In this document: positions 7,437 through 16,656 of the stretch, piece after piece
Layout: each line of letters starts with the position of its first letter
How positions within the stretch are numbered: position 1 is the first letter of the stretch
Assembly (NCBI RefSeq): GCF_012641405.1
Contig: NZ_JABAII010000029.1
Coordinates: forward strand, 1-43,261
From: Rhizobium sp. P40RR-XXII
GTDB taxonomy: Bacteria > Pseudomonadota > Alphaproteobacteria > Rhizobiales > Rhizobiaceae
Reading direction: 5' to 3'
Length of the DNA: 43,261 bases
Notes under the pieces: generated by a model
What the model was told of the DNA's origin: nothing
Seen by the model: only the letters and a program-made list of their open reading frames with translations
The model's database searches: none
Program-made: the position numbers and the translations under genes

Positions 7437-8366
7437 ATGCACACGACAATTGTTCGCTCGCCGCGAGCCCTCGGGCCTGCCCGGAAGAGCTTTATCCGCC
7501 GAAATCTACCATACTTGCTGATCGCACCTTCGGTCGTGATGCTGCTCGCTCTGATCGCATACCCCTTGCTGTTTGCCCTGAGATCGAGCTTCTATTTCTG
7601 GAATCTGCAAATCGGCCCGGAGCCGCTCCAGTTCGTTGGCTTTGAGAATTATGTGCAGGCGTTTAACGCCTTTGACTTTCGCGCCGCGCTCACCAACACG
7701 CTGATCCTGTCGATCCTTGGTACGGCACTTGAGTTCACATTTGGCCTGGCGATCGCGCTCATCCTGCTCAAGGCGCTGCCCGGCATGAATATCGTGCGGG
7801 CCCTGCTGATCCTCCCCACCACGATCGCGCCTATCGTCGTCGGCTTTTTGTTCCGCTACCTCTATGATCCTGGCGGCGGATTGCTGAGCTGGGTGTTGCA
7901 GTCGCTCTGGCTTCCCGTTCCCGCGGAAGGAATTCTTGGCTCGCCATCAACAGCGCTTGCGGCCATCCTTTTCGTCGACATCTGGCAATGGACGCCATTC
8001 TTTGCGATCGTTCTCTACGCAAGCCTCCTGGCCGTCCCCGACGAAATCTTAGAGGCCGCACGACTAGATCGGGCGTCTGCATGGACGATTCTGATGAGAA
8101 TCAAACTGCCGCTGATCAAGCGCACAGCCATTATCATCGTCATGCTGCGCTTTATGCAAATCTTCAACACCTTCGACACGGTTCTTGTGCTGACGCGTGG
8201 CGGACCCGGAACCTCCACGCGTACCCTTGGATACTCGCTCTACGAACAGGGCCTCGTGAACTTCAACATCGGCCTTGTCAGCGCAATGACCTGGATCACT
8301 GTCCTGATCGTCAACGTGATCGTTGCCCTCTACGTCTTCTTCGCGTTCCGAAATGAGGAGTGGTAA
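7437..8366 (+). CDS. Sugar ABC transporter permease (MalF/UgpA-like)
   Basis: An inner-membrane permease of the binding-protein-dependent type, 309 residues with about six transmembrane segments; the first is LLIAPSVVMLLALIAYPLLF. The EAA coupling loop is EILEAARLDRASAWTILMRI (near residues 202-221), which contacts the ATPase. It follows the binding protein after a hairpin-containing 70-base gap and ends one base before the next permease start. It forms the channel with the product at 8368. Confidence 0.95.
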   Translation: MHTTIVRSPRALGPARKSFIRRNLPYLLIAPSVVMLLALIAYPLLFALRSSFYFWNLQIGPEPLQFVGFENYVQAFNAFDFRAALTNTLILSILGTALEFTFGLAIALILLKALPGMNIVRALLILPTTIAPIVVGFLFRYLYDPGGGLLSWVLQSLWLPVPAEGILGSPSTALAAILFVDIWQWTPFFAIVLYASLLAVPDEILEAARLDRASAWTILMRIKLPLIKRTAIIIVMLRFMQIFNTFDTVLVLTRGGPGTSTRTLGYSLYEQGLVNFNIGLVSAMTWITVLIVNVIVALYVFFAFRNEEW

Positions 8367-8367
8367 A

Positions 8368-9201
8368 ATGTCCCGTCGCCACACGAGCTTCAACACGGCG
8401 CTGACCTATGCTGCGGGCCTCCTCTTCCTGGCGATCTTCGTCGGTCCTATCCTGTGGTTCATCGCCCTTGCTATCAGGCCGGCCGAGACGGCATTCACGA
8501 TGCCGCCGCAAATTACCTTCGAGCCCAATCTCGACGCATTCCGGCACATCCTCGTTGATCCCGGCACCAACGCGCCGCAACTCGTTAACAGCCTGATCGT
8601 CGCAGTTGGCGCTGTGTTGCTCAATCTGCCATTTTCCGTTCCAGCTGCCTACGCCTTGTCCCGTTTCAAGCTTCGCGGCAAGAAGAACATTATGTTGTGG
8701 TACCTCGGCTTGCTGATGGCGCCGCCGGTCGCGTTCCTGATCCCGTATTTCATCCTCATCACGCGCATCGGCCTCCAGGGTTCCTACTTCTCCATGATCC
8801 TGGTTCTGCAGACGCTGACGATCCCGTTTTCGGTCTGGTTGATGAAGAGTTTCATCGACGAAGTGCCAGTGGAACTGGAGGAAGCCGCCCGGGTCGACGG
8901 TGCGCGCTGGTACACGATCATGTTGCGTATCACGCTGCCGATCGTTCGTCCCGGCATTATTGTCACCTCAATGTTCGCCTTTGTGTTCGCGTGGAACAAC
9001 GCGGCTTTCCCGCTCGTGCTGAGCTCGCGCTCCACCGCCACCCTTCCTATCGGAACACTTGGATACTTCGCGACAAGCGGAGTGACGTGGAACTACATCG
9101 CGGCCGCGGCAGTGCTCGCGATGATACCGCCGATGATCATCTTCCTTGTTTTCGATCGATATGTCGTTCGGGGCCTTACCTTTGGATCGGTGAAGGGCTG
9201 A
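8368..9201 (+). CDS. Sugar ABC transporter permease (MalG/UgpE-like)
   Basis: The second permease subunit, 277 residues, six predicted transmembrane segments, with the EAA loop ELEEAARVDGARWYTIMLRI. The ATG at 8368 is preceded by GAGGAG within the end of the upstream permease gene and lies one base after that gene's TAA, implying translational coupling. An in-frame codon at 8323 would overlap the partner gene and lacks this site. It works with the permease at 7437 and the ATPase at 10336. Confidence 0.95.
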   Translation: MSRRHTSFNTALTYAAGLLFLAIFVGPILWFIALAIRPAETAFTMPPQITFEPNLDAFRHILVDPGTNAPQLVNSLIVAVGAVLLNLPFSVPAAYALSRFKLRGKKNIMLWYLGLLMAPPVAFLIPYFILITRIGLQGSYFSMILVLQTLTIPFSVWLMKSFIDEVPVELEEAARVDGARWYTIMLRITLPIVRPGIIVTSMFAFVFAWNNAAFPLVLSSRSTATLPIGTLGYFATSGVTWNYIAAAAVLAMIPPMIIFLVFDRYVVRGLTFGSVKG

Positions 9202-9231
9202 GCTTTCCCTTTATAAATGGAGTAAAATGCA

Positions 9232-10257
9232 ATGAGCAAACTGCGAATGGGTGTCATCGGCGCCGGTCTTTGGGGCGGCAATCATGCCCATACCTTTAAT
9301 GTTTTGCCGGAGACCGAGCTGGTCGGCGTCTGCGACCTGGATGAGGGCAGGGCGCAGAAGATGAAGGAAAGCTTTAGGGCCACACATTCCTTCACCGACT
9401 ACCACAAGCTGATCTCAAGCGATCAGATCGACGCCATCTCGGTCGCGACGCCGGACTTTACTCATACGCCGATTATTCTCGCGGCTCTGAGAGCCGATAA
9501 ACACGTGTTGAGCGAAAAGCCACTTGCGACGACCGTGAGTGAAGCCGAGGAGATTGCGGCAGCGGCTTCAAAGTCCAAGGGCAAGCTGATGATTGATTTT
9601 CACAACCGTGTGAATCCGATTCTCGTCCAGGTGCGCGACGTGATCCAGAACGGACAGATCGGCCTGGCCAAGCACGGCACCGCGCGTCTGTCGAACACGA
9701 CGTTCGTTCCATTCGAAATGCTAAGCTGGGCTGCGAAGTCATCCGCACTCTGGTTTTTGGGTAGCCACCTGGTCGATGTCCTGCGTTTCATTCTCGCCGA
9801 CGAGGTCGCGCGTGTTTATTCCGTCGCCCGCTCGGGGACGCTGTCGGCCGGCGGCGTGGATACGAAGGATTTCCATGTATCGGTCCTTGAATTTTCCAAG
9901 GGCACGGTCGTGACAATGGAGAACAGCTGGATCCTCTCGCGCGACAATCCTTCGCTCGTTGATTTCAAGATCGAGTTTGTTGGTGAAAAAGGCCAGGTCC
10001 AGGCGGACCCCACCCATAACGGCGGCCTGCGCAGAATTGGCGACGGAGGACTGAAATACAATGACTATATCGGCATAACGCCAACCGGTGCGACGCGTAT
10101 CGGCGGGTTTGTCCTGGAATCCATTGCTCGGTTTGTCGATAGCGTGGTGCGCGACGCACCGCTGCTGGCGGATGCACAGGATGGCCTGGCGAACACTAAG
10201 ATCCTAGCGGCGATCGAACAATCCGTCGCGAGCGGCAAGCCTGTAAACATCGGCTAA
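9232..10257 (+). CDS. Gfo/Idh/MocA-family NAD(P)-dependent oxidoreductase
   Basis: A 341-residue cytoplasmic dehydrogenase. The N-terminal Rossmann fold has the dinucleotide loop GAGLWG at about 10-15, and the catalytic EKP motif is E95-K96-P97, followed by the family's C-terminal alpha/beta substrate domain. Relatives oxidise inositols, glucose-fructose and other sugars or sugar acids. Its place between the permease and ATPase genes suggests it performs the first step on the imported substrate. The exact substrate is not assignable by eye. Confidence 0.92.
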   Translation: MSKLRMGVIGAGLWGGNHAHTFNVLPETELVGVCDLDEGRAQKMKESFRATHSFTDYHKLISSDQIDAISVATPDFTHTPIILAALRADKHVLSEKPLATTVSEAEEIAAAASKSKGKLMIDFHNRVNPILVQVRDVIQNGQIGLAKHGTARLSNTTFVPFEMLSWAAKSSALWFLGSHLVDVLRFILADEVARVYSVARSGTLSAGGVDTKDFHVSVLEFSKGTVVTMENSWILSRDNPSLVDFKIEFVGEKGQVQADPTHNGGLRRIGDGGLKYNDYIGITPTGATRIGGFVLESIARFVDSVVRDAPLLADAQDGLANTKILAAIEQSVASGKPVNIG

Positions 10258-10335
10258 AGCCGAAAGCAAAGGCGCGGGGCATATCCGTACGACAGTGCGG
10301 CTTGCCTCGCCGGACAATGCAGGGAGTAGATTAAA

Positions 10336-11502
10336 ATGGCGTCCATGACCTTTGATGGGATCGGCAAGACCTTTCCGGACGGAACCGTTGCTGTTGCAAA
10401 TGTGAGTTTTTCGGTCGCGGACGGAGAATTCGTCGTGTTGGTCGGCCCATCGGGTTGCGGTAAGTCGACATTATTGCGGATGGCAGCGGGCCTTGAAACG
10501 CTGAACAGCGGCCGGCTGCTCATGGATGACGCTGACGTCACCGAGACGGAGTCCCAGGACCGGGATATCGCCATGGTTTTCCAGAACTATGCGCTTTACC
10601 CTCATATGACCGTTTACGACAACATGGCCTTCGGTCTTCAGCAGCGGAAAATGCCCAAGGAAAAGATCGACAAGCTGGTCCGCGACGCAGCTGAGATGCT
10701 CGATCTCACGCGGTATCTAGAGCGCAAGCCCGGGGCACTGTCCGGTGGTCAACGCCAGCGCGTGGCGATGGGCCGGGCGATTGTTCGCCACCCCTTGGCG
10801 TTCCTGATGGATGAACCTCTTTCCAACCTGGATGCCAAGCTCCGCGTGCAGATGCGCGGCGAACTGAAGCTGCTCAACCAGCGGCTCGGCGTAACGACAC
10901 TCTACGTAACGCATGATCAGGTCGAGGCCATGACCATGGGCGATCGTGTGGCTGTGCTGAAGCCGGTGTTAAATGGACAGGAGAGCAATCTTCAGCAGAT
11001 CGACACCCCGCAGATGCTCTACGACAAGCCCGCCAACCTCTTCGTTGCTGGCTTCATCGGCTCGCCCGCTATGAACTTCGTGCGCGTCGCGCTGACGGCG
11101 GACGCCGGGTCGCTCAAAGCTACGGTTACTGGAACGACGACATCCTTCTCCGTCCCCGCCAAGGCGGCACTTTCGGAGTATATTGGCCGACAGGTGATCG
11201 TTGGAATTCGCCCGGAGATGTTCCAGGTTTGCCCCGAGTCCGAAGCTTTGTTCAACCAGCAGGTCCCAGTTGCCGAAGCGCTTGGAGCCGACACTTTCGT
11301 CTTTTTCGACATCGCGTCACCGCCGGTCAACATAAACGATGCCGAAGATACCGAAGACTTTCCAAATAAAGGTACGAACCGATTGGTGGCGCGGATCCCA
11401 CCGGCGCTGACACCGCGCCCCAATCAACATCTGCCACTAACTGTCGATCTGGAGAAGTTGCACTGGTTCGATCCGGTAACTGGAATTGCAATCCGCGACT
11501 GA
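10336..11502 (+). CDS. Sugar ABC transporter ATP-binding protein (UgpC/MalK-like)
   Basis: A 388-residue ATPase. Walker A GPSGCGKST is at 37-45, Q-loop Q83, signature LSGGQ 135-139, Walker B ending LMDE at 157-160, D-loop SNLDAKLR, and the switch histidine is in YVTHDQVEA. The C-terminal TOBE/MalK regulatory domain follows (about 240-388), making the length normal for this group. A purine-rich site (GGGAG) precedes ATG 10336; an internal ATG at 10345 is a weaker alternative. It energises the two permeases and closes the operon. Confidence 0.94.
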   Translation: MASMTFDGIGKTFPDGTVAVANVSFSVADGEFVVLVGPSGCGKSTLLRMAAGLETLNSGRLLMDDADVTETESQDRDIAMVFQNYALYPHMTVYDNMAFGLQQRKMPKEKIDKLVRDAAEMLDLTRYLERKPGALSGGQRQRVAMGRAIVRHPLAFLMDEPLSNLDAKLRVQMRGELKLLNQRLGVTTLYVTHDQVEAMTMGDRVAVLKPVLNGQESNLQQIDTPQMLYDKPANLFVAGFIGSPAMNFVRVALTADAGSLKATVTGTTTSFSVPAKAALSEYIGRQVIVGIRPEMFQVCPESEALFNQQVPVAEALGADTFVFFDIASPPVNINDAEDTEDFPNKGTNRLVARIPPALTPRPNQHLPLTVDLEKLHWFDPVTGIAIRD

Positions 11503-11669
11503 CGGGCTATTCGCCAAACAAGAGGTTCAACATTTCTCCTGCCCTCCCAGGCAACTTGGCTGTCGTCGAATACGAGGTCGGCGGCAGCCATTTTTTTCTT
11601 AGGCTTTCAAATTATCAGAACCTGAACACCCATGCACCGTGACTGAGACCGAGCTTAGAGGAGTGGCTT

Positions 11670-13601
11670 GTGAAACATGTTTCCATTGTCGGGAAGTTCT
11701 TTGTCATCATGGCTGTCTTTGGTGTCGTGGCGCTCGGCCTGACGTTCTATCAGAGTCGGCAGATGCTCAAGGTAAACGACAGCTACCAGGGGCTTCTCGA
11801 CAGGGATGCATCGGCAGCGCTTCGCTTGACACAATCGAACCGAAGTCTTGAGACAGCGCGCGCCAGCATCAGCGACATGGTGACGGCGCGGTCGAAAGAG
11901 GCAAGGGCGCGCGCAGAAGCTGGCCTGAATGACGCGAGAGAGAACTTCGTCAGGTTCATGGATCTGGCCGTCCAGGCAGTTCCAGAGCAGAGCGAACTGC
12001 CGAAGTTGAAGGCGGATGGATTCTCTGTCCTGACCGACACGTGTGGTGCAGCGATCGCCGTGGCCCGCGGCGCGACCAGTGAAGCCGAGCTTACCATGGT
12101 GCAGCAACTCTATCTCACTTTGTGTCAACCCGCTTTCGCGGCCATTTCACCGAGATTTACGTCCGTGACGGAAAAACTCGCGTCGGACGCAGAGCAAAAG
12201 CGTGCTGATGTTTTACGCGTCGTCCGTGACACCTCAGTGCTGAGTTTGGGAGCAGCCTTTTCGGCACTGCTCTCCGTTTCATGCTTTGGTTTCCTCGCGG
12301 TTCGCTCCTGGTTGGTCAAACCGATCAGGCAGATCGTTTCGACGATGAAGGTCATTGCCGACGGCGATCTGACGTCGTCCGTTGAGGGAACGATCCGCCG
12401 TGACGAGATCGGATCTATGGCCCGCGCAGTGCAAATCTTCAAGGATAACGAGTTACGGACACGGGATCTCGAAAAGGATGTAGAGGCCAGTCGTGGCGCA
12501 AACGAGATCGAACGTGCGCGCATCGCCGAGACCGAGCGCCAGCGGGCACATGATATGGCGGAGGCTACGGCCGAGCTGGCTGAGGGCCTGAAGCAACTCG
12601 CTGGCGGCAACCTCGTGTTCAAGCTCGACGACGATTTCGCTGAGGATTTCGAACCGTTGCGCGCAAACTTCAATGCTGCCGTTACCCAACTTGCTGAAGG
12701 TTTAAGAGCCGTGTCCGACGCCACCGGATCAATCGATGACGGCGCGCAGGAAATTAGTTTGAGCGCGCAGGACCTCTCCCGGCGGACTGAGCATCAGGCC
12801 GCTTCTCTGGAGCAGACTGCTGCCGCTCTGGATCAGATCACCCAAAACATCGCCAACTCCAGCACGCGCACCGCGGAGGCTCGACACGTTGCGATCGAGG
12901 CGAACAAGTCGGCGCGTCACTCTGGAGAAGTAGTTTCCAGCGCTGTCGCGGCGATGCAGCGCATCGAGCACTCATCCTCCCAGATATCGACTATTGTCGG
13001 TGTGATCGACGAAATCGCGTTTCAGACCAATCTTCTGGCCCTCAACGCGGGCGTTGAGGCAGCACGGTCCGGTGAGGCCGGAAAAGGTTTCGCGGTCGTT
13101 GCCCACGAGGTACGCGAGCTTGCTCAACGCTCGGCGCACGCTGCAAAAGAGATCAAGGATCTTATCCTAAATTCGGTCGAAGAGGTCAGCAATGGTGTCA
13201 ACCTGGTCCGCGATACCGGAGATACGCTCAAGATCATCGAGAAACAAATTGTGCTGATCAACACGCAACTCGATGCCGTTACGGCTGCTTCCAACGAGCA
13301 GTCGGTAACCCTTTCCGAGGTCAACCGGACAGTCAATCAAATGGATCAGGTTACGCAGCAAAATGCAGCGATGGCCGAAGAATCCACGGCTGCAAGCACA
13401 ACACTTGCCATCGAGGCAAAACGGTTGCGCGGGATTGTTTCGGAGTTTAAAATTGACCCGAGTGCCATGATTGATGGTCGGCAAACCGTTGATACAGATC
13501 CGGAGTCAGCGCCTTCACCAGCTCATGCGATGCTAACACAGGTTGCGCAAAGACTTGGGATCGCAGCAGACGTTTCAACAGCGGAACGCTGTCGGTCGTG
13601 A
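11670..13601 (+). CDS. Methyl-accepting chemotaxis protein
   Basis: A 643-residue transmembrane chemoreceptor. TM1 is at about 9-27, the periplasmic sensor at about 28-186, TM2 at about 187-211, then a HAMP domain (212-265), a linker and a second HAMP-like segment (about 296-348), and the MCP signalling coiled coil. The hairpin tip at 447-466, DEIAFQTNLLALNAGVEAAR, is the conserved CheA/CheW contact. No CheR-docking pentapeptide is seen at the C-terminus. The start is GTG at 11670 with an AGAGGAG site upstream. It follows the sugar importer by about 170 bases on the same strand and could sense the same class of compound; that link is positional only. Confidence 0.94.
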   Translation: MKHVSIVGKFFVIMAVFGVVALGLTFYQSRQMLKVNDSYQGLLDRDASAALRLTQSNRSLETARASISDMVTARSKEARARAEAGLNDARENFVRFMDLAVQAVPEQSELPKLKADGFSVLTDTCGAAIAVARGATSEAELTMVQQLYLTLCQPAFAAISPRFTSVTEKLASDAEQKRADVLRVVRDTSVLSLGAAFSALLSVSCFGFLAVRSWLVKPIRQIVSTMKVIADGDLTSSVEGTIRRDEIGSMARAVQIFKDNELRTRDLEKDVEASRGANEIERARIAETERQRAHDMAEATAELAEGLKQLAGGNLVFKLDDDFAEDFEPLRANFNAAVTQLAEGLRAVSDATGSIDDGAQEISLSAQDLSRRTEHQAASLEQTAAALDQITQNIANSSTRTAEARHVAIEANKSARHSGEVVSSAVAAMQRIEHSSSQISTIVGVIDEIAFQTNLLALNAGVEAARSGEAGKGFAVVAHEVRELAQRSAHAAKEIKDLILNSVEEVSNGVNLVRDTGDTLKIIEKQIVLINTQLDAVTAASNEQSVTLSEVNRTVNQMDQVTQQNAAMAEESTAASTTLAIEAKRLRGIVSEFKIDPSAMIDGRQTVDTDPESAPSPAHAMLTQVAQRLGIAADVSTAERCRS

Positions 13602-14021
13602 ATACGGTACAGGAGTCCAAGTAGTCTTTGGGGTGTGGGCCGTTTAGGCAACTAGTATCCAGCCTGCAGCTTTGGGCAAATCCTGCCTCAATCGACGGCA
13701 TGCTATTATGGGCGGGTTGCTCCCCCTATGAGGACTGCCCTTGAATATGTCGCGATGCCACTCGGCTTTCACCGCGTGTGCGCTGTGTGGTTTCATGCGG
13801 CCTACGAGCGCGCTACGCGCCATGCGATAACTTCTCACGATCTACACGTTTCGTGTGTCGTCAAATTTGCGATCAGCACGAAAATCGCTATTAGTGACGC
13901 TTGAATGGCTGATTTCGAAGAAGCCGTCGTCCTCTCTTCTTCCGTTGCGTCGCCATCGCTAGCCCGGATGCGAGGGCTTGCGATCTAGCAGCGGCCTCGT
14001 GTTATCTTTCCAACTTTTGTG
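13602..14021. other. Intergenic region with no recognisable gene
   Basis: About 420 bases between the chemoreceptor and the promoter region of the oligopeptide-type operon. Both strands were read. Short open frames exist but carry no recognisable motif. Minor stem-loops are present, for example ACACG/CGTGT near 13845-13857. Nothing here is called as a gene. Confidence 0.6.
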
Positions 14022-14054
14022 TTGACATAAGTTATAAATATCTCATACCTTATG
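14022..14054 (+). promoter_or_regulatory. Candidate promoter with inverted repeat upstream of the amide-catabolic operon
   Basis: A consensus -35 hexamer TTGACA lies at 14022-14027 with an AT-rich stretch downstream; seventeen bases later ATACCT is only a weak -10. CATAAG (14026-14031) and CTTATG (14049-14054) are exact inverted repeats that would bracket the promoter. The operon encodes its own RpiR regulator (20623), so this is the natural place to look for its operator. Right after it, GTGCC-GAAA-GGCAC (14059-14072) can form a GNRA-type tetraloop hairpin in the leader. Confidence 0.45.
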
Positions 14055-14097
14055 CCTCGTGCCGAAAGGCACACGCGAAATATGGGAGGAGAACAAG

Positions 14098-15645
14098 ATG
14101 AATTCTTTGAGCGTGATCCGTACGCCGGCTACTCGCGCGTTGCTGCACGGAGCTGCCCTCGTCGCCATGGGTTTTTGTTGGGCCGTTCCGGCCTTCGCCG
14201 ACGATGTCATCCGCATCGTTTCGCCTTACCAGACGACGACTTTGGATCCGATGCGTTCCGCGGCGGCCGGCAATATCGAAACCTACGGCCAGCTCTATTC
14301 ACGCCTGCTGCGACGCAATTCCGAGACCGGTGCGCTGGAGCCGGGGCTTGCCGAAAAATGGGATATTTCTAAAGACGGCAAGACCTACACGTTCCATCTG
14401 CGCGATGCGCAGTTCTCGGATGGTTCGGCAATCACGGCCGACGACGTGGCCTTCAGCCTCGAGCGCATCCGGAGCGGCAAGAAATCGGCCTATCCGGCGC
14501 CGCTCGGCGCGGTGGACGCGGTGGCGGCAGTTGATCCGAAGACCGTTGTGGTCACGCTCAAGTCGGCTTTCGCGCCGTTCCTCGGCAACGCCGAAATCTG
14601 GAACATGGGCATCGTCTCCAAGGCGGATGTCGAGAAGCGCGGCGAAGAGGAAGCCTTCGCCACGGTTCCGGTCACATCCGGCCCCTATGAGGTCAAACAG
14701 TGGAAGCCGAATGAAAGGCTTATTCTCGAACCCAACCCGCATTACTGGCGCAAAGGCTATCCGAAGTCGGACGCGACGGTCGAACTGATCGAGGTTGCTT
14801 CACCCGAAACCCGCATCGCCATGCTCAAAGCCGGCGAGATTGATGCCGTGCGGGCGGTGCCGTGGGCGCAGATCGATGAGCTGAAGACCGTCGAGACCAT
14901 CGATTTGCGGCTCGAGCCCTCGACGACCATCTACATGACCCTGCTCAACCACAAGCGTGAGCCCTTCTCCGATTTGAAGGCCCGGCAGGCGGCCGGCATG
15001 GCTATCGACAACAAGGCGATGGCCAAGGCCATCACGCGCGGTTACGCCGAGCCGGCAAACACCACGTTGCCGGGCAGTGTCGACTTCCATGACAAGGATT
15101 ATCCGGGCATCCCGTACGACCCGGCCAAGGCGAAGGAACTGCTGGCCGAGTCCGGCATGGCGGGGCGCGAGGTCAAGATCCTGGCAACCGCCGACGCGCC
15201 GTCGCAGCAGACGGCGCTGCTCATCCAGGCACAATGGCAGGCCATCGGTCTGAAGCCCGTCATCGTCAATGTCGATAGCGGCGCCTGGTGGGATGCCACC
15301 GGCAAGGGCGACTACGATGCCGCGGCCAACTGGTGGTACAACGAGACGCCCGATCCCGATCTCGCCGTACGCTGGGCGGTGTGCGGAAGCTGCGGCTCCA
15401 ACTCCTACAACACCTTCTATACGAACCCGAAGGTAGACGCGCTCGTCGAACAGGGCACCAAGGAGGTCGACCTGACCAAGCGCGCGGAGATCTACAAGGA
15501 GATCCAAAAGATCACCACCGAAGAGGTTGCGCAGATCCCGCTCTACTACGCGCCGAATGCGGTCGCCTATTCCAAGCGCCTGCAAGGCCTCAAGCTGACG
15601 CCTTCGCTGCAATGGACCCTGGAAGAGACGTCCATCGGCCAGTGA
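14098..15645 (+). CDS. ABC transporter substrate-binding protein, peptide type (SBP_bac_5, DppA/OppA-like)
   Basis: A 515-residue family 5 periplasmic binding protein. The Sec signal peptide is about residues 1-32 (hydrophobic core LLHGAALVAMGFCW, cleavage after AFA). The mature part shows the family's early segment TTTLDPMRSAAAG..ETYGQLYS and LEPGLAEKWDISKDGKTYTF. ATG 14098 follows GGGAGGAG closely; an in-frame GTG at 14059 would add residues before the signal peptide and is rejected. It heads an operon with two Dpp-type permeases, a fused ATPase and two hydrolases. Family 5 proteins bind peptides, opines, glycosides and other oligomers. Confidence 0.94.
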   Translation: MNSLSVIRTPATRALLHGAALVAMGFCWAVPAFADDVIRIVSPYQTTTLDPMRSAAAGNIETYGQLYSRLLRRNSETGALEPGLAEKWDISKDGKTYTFHLRDAQFSDGSAITADDVAFSLERIRSGKKSAYPAPLGAVDAVAAVDPKTVVVTLKSAFAPFLGNAEIWNMGIVSKADVEKRGEEEAFATVPVTSGPYEVKQWKPNERLILEPNPHYWRKGYPKSDATVELIEVASPETRIAMLKAGEIDAVRAVPWAQIDELKTVETIDLRLEPSTTIYMTLLNHKREPFSDLKARQAAGMAIDNKAMAKAITRGYAEPANTTLPGSVDFHDKDYPGIPYDPAKAKELLAESGMAGREVKILATADAPSQQTALLIQAQWQAIGLKPVIVNVDSGAWWDATGKGDYDAAANWWYNETPDPDLAVRWAVCGSCGSNSYNTFYTNPKVDALVEQGTKEVDLTKRAEIYKEIQKITTEEVAQIPLYYAPNAVAYSKRLQGLKLTPSLQWTLEETSIGQ

Positions 15646-15655
15646 GCCGCCTCAA

Positions 15656-15677
15656 GCGCCCCCCGAAAGAAGGGCGC
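15656..15677 (+). terminator. Weak intercistronic hairpin
   Basis: GCGCCC (15656-15661) and GGGCGC (15672-15677) pair around a 10-base loop between the binding-protein gene and the first permease. There is no T-run. It could set the expression ratio between these genes, as in the sugar operon of this window. Confidence 0.4.
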
Positions 15678-15706
15678 GCTCTTGACGCTCGAACCGGAGA
15701 ATCGGA

Positions 15707-16645
15707 TTGTCCCTTCTGCACCTCATTGCGCGGCGTCTGCTGCAATTGATCGGCGTGCTCGCTGGCATCAGCCTCGTGACGTTTCTCCTCGTACACATGG
15801 CCCCCGGCGATCCCGCGCGGCTTCTGGCCGGGGACCGGGCAAGCCCCGAGACCATCGCGGCGATCCGCGCGCAATACGGGCTCGACCTGCCGCTCTGGCG
15901 CCAGTTCCTGGCCTATCTTGCCAACCTCGTTTCGGGTGATATCGGCCTGTCCCTGCGCTTCCAGCGGCCGGTAAGCCAGCTTATCGGACAGTTCATGTGG
16001 CCGACGCTGTTCCTGACCGGCTACGTGCTGTGCCTCGCCATCCCGCCGACGGTCGCCCTTGCCATCCTCGCGGCACGCCGTCCTGGCGGCATCGTCGACC
16101 AGATCATTCGCCTGGTGGGGATTGCCGGCCTAACCATTCCTGTGTTCTGGCTGGGCATCATGATGTCGCGCTTCTTCGGCGTCAGCCTCGGCTGGTTCCC
16201 TGTCTCCGGCTATGGCGCGGGGTTCACCGGCCATCTTCATCACCTCTTCCTGCCGGCGTTGTCGACGGCCATCTGGCTGGTCCCGGTTCTGACGCAGAGC
16301 CTGCGCGCTGCACTCATCGAAAAGACGACGGCGGACTTTGTCACCGCGGCGCGGGCGCAGGGTGCCACGGAGCGGCAGATTTTTTGGCAGACCATGTTGC
16401 CGAACGCCGTGCTACCGACGCTCAACCTGCTCGGTGTCATGGTGGCCTTTATGATCGGCGGCGCCATTATCGTCGAAACCGTTTATGCAGTGCCCGGCCT
16501 CGGCACGCTGATGGTCAATGCGCTTCTGGGGCGCGACTACTACGTCGTGCAGGGGCTGACGCTAATCTTTGCGGTCTCGACGGTTCTGATCACCCTGATG
16601 GTGGACCTGCTCACCGCCTTTATCGATCCGCGCGTCCGGCTTTGA
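15707..16645 (+). CDS. Peptide-type ABC transporter permease (DppB-like)
   Basis: A 312-residue permease with six predicted transmembrane segments. The first helix LLQLIGVLAGISLVTFLLVH is followed by MAPGDPARLLAGD, the hallmark DppB/OppB loop, and the coupling loop includes ATERQIFWQTMLPNAVLPTL. The start is TTG at 15707, supported by GGAG seven bases upstream. It pairs with the DppC-like subunit starting 12 bases downstream. Confidence 0.93.
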   Translation: MSLLHLIARRLLQLIGVLAGISLVTFLLVHMAPGDPARLLAGDRASPETIAAIRAQYGLDLPLWRQFLAYLANLVSGDIGLSLRFQRPVSQLIGQFMWPTLFLTGYVLCLAIPPTVALAILAARRPGGIVDQIIRLVGIAGLTIPVFWLGIMMSRFFGVSLGWFPVSGYGAGFTGHLHHLFLPALSTAIWLVPVLTQSLRAALIEKTTADFVTAARAQGATERQIFWQTMLPNAVLPTLNLLGVMVAFMIGGAIIVETVYAVPGLGTLMVNALLGRDYYVVQGLTLIFAVSTVLITLMVDLLTAFIDPRVRL

Positions 16646-16656
16646 GGAGATCGCAC

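Noticed and set aside
6557..7444. A 295-codon open frame on the minus strand.
   Set aside because: It lies opposite the well-supported binding-protein gene and is an arginine-rich shadow frame typical of GC-rich DNA.
13447..13701. An 84-codon minus-strand open frame at the end of the chemoreceptor gene.
   Set aside because: Overlaps the chemoreceptor C-terminus and has no motif or ribosome-binding site.
14800..15612. A 270-codon open frame on the minus strand.
   Set aside because: Shadow of the peptide-binding protein gene; no domain and an Arg/Leu-rich composition.
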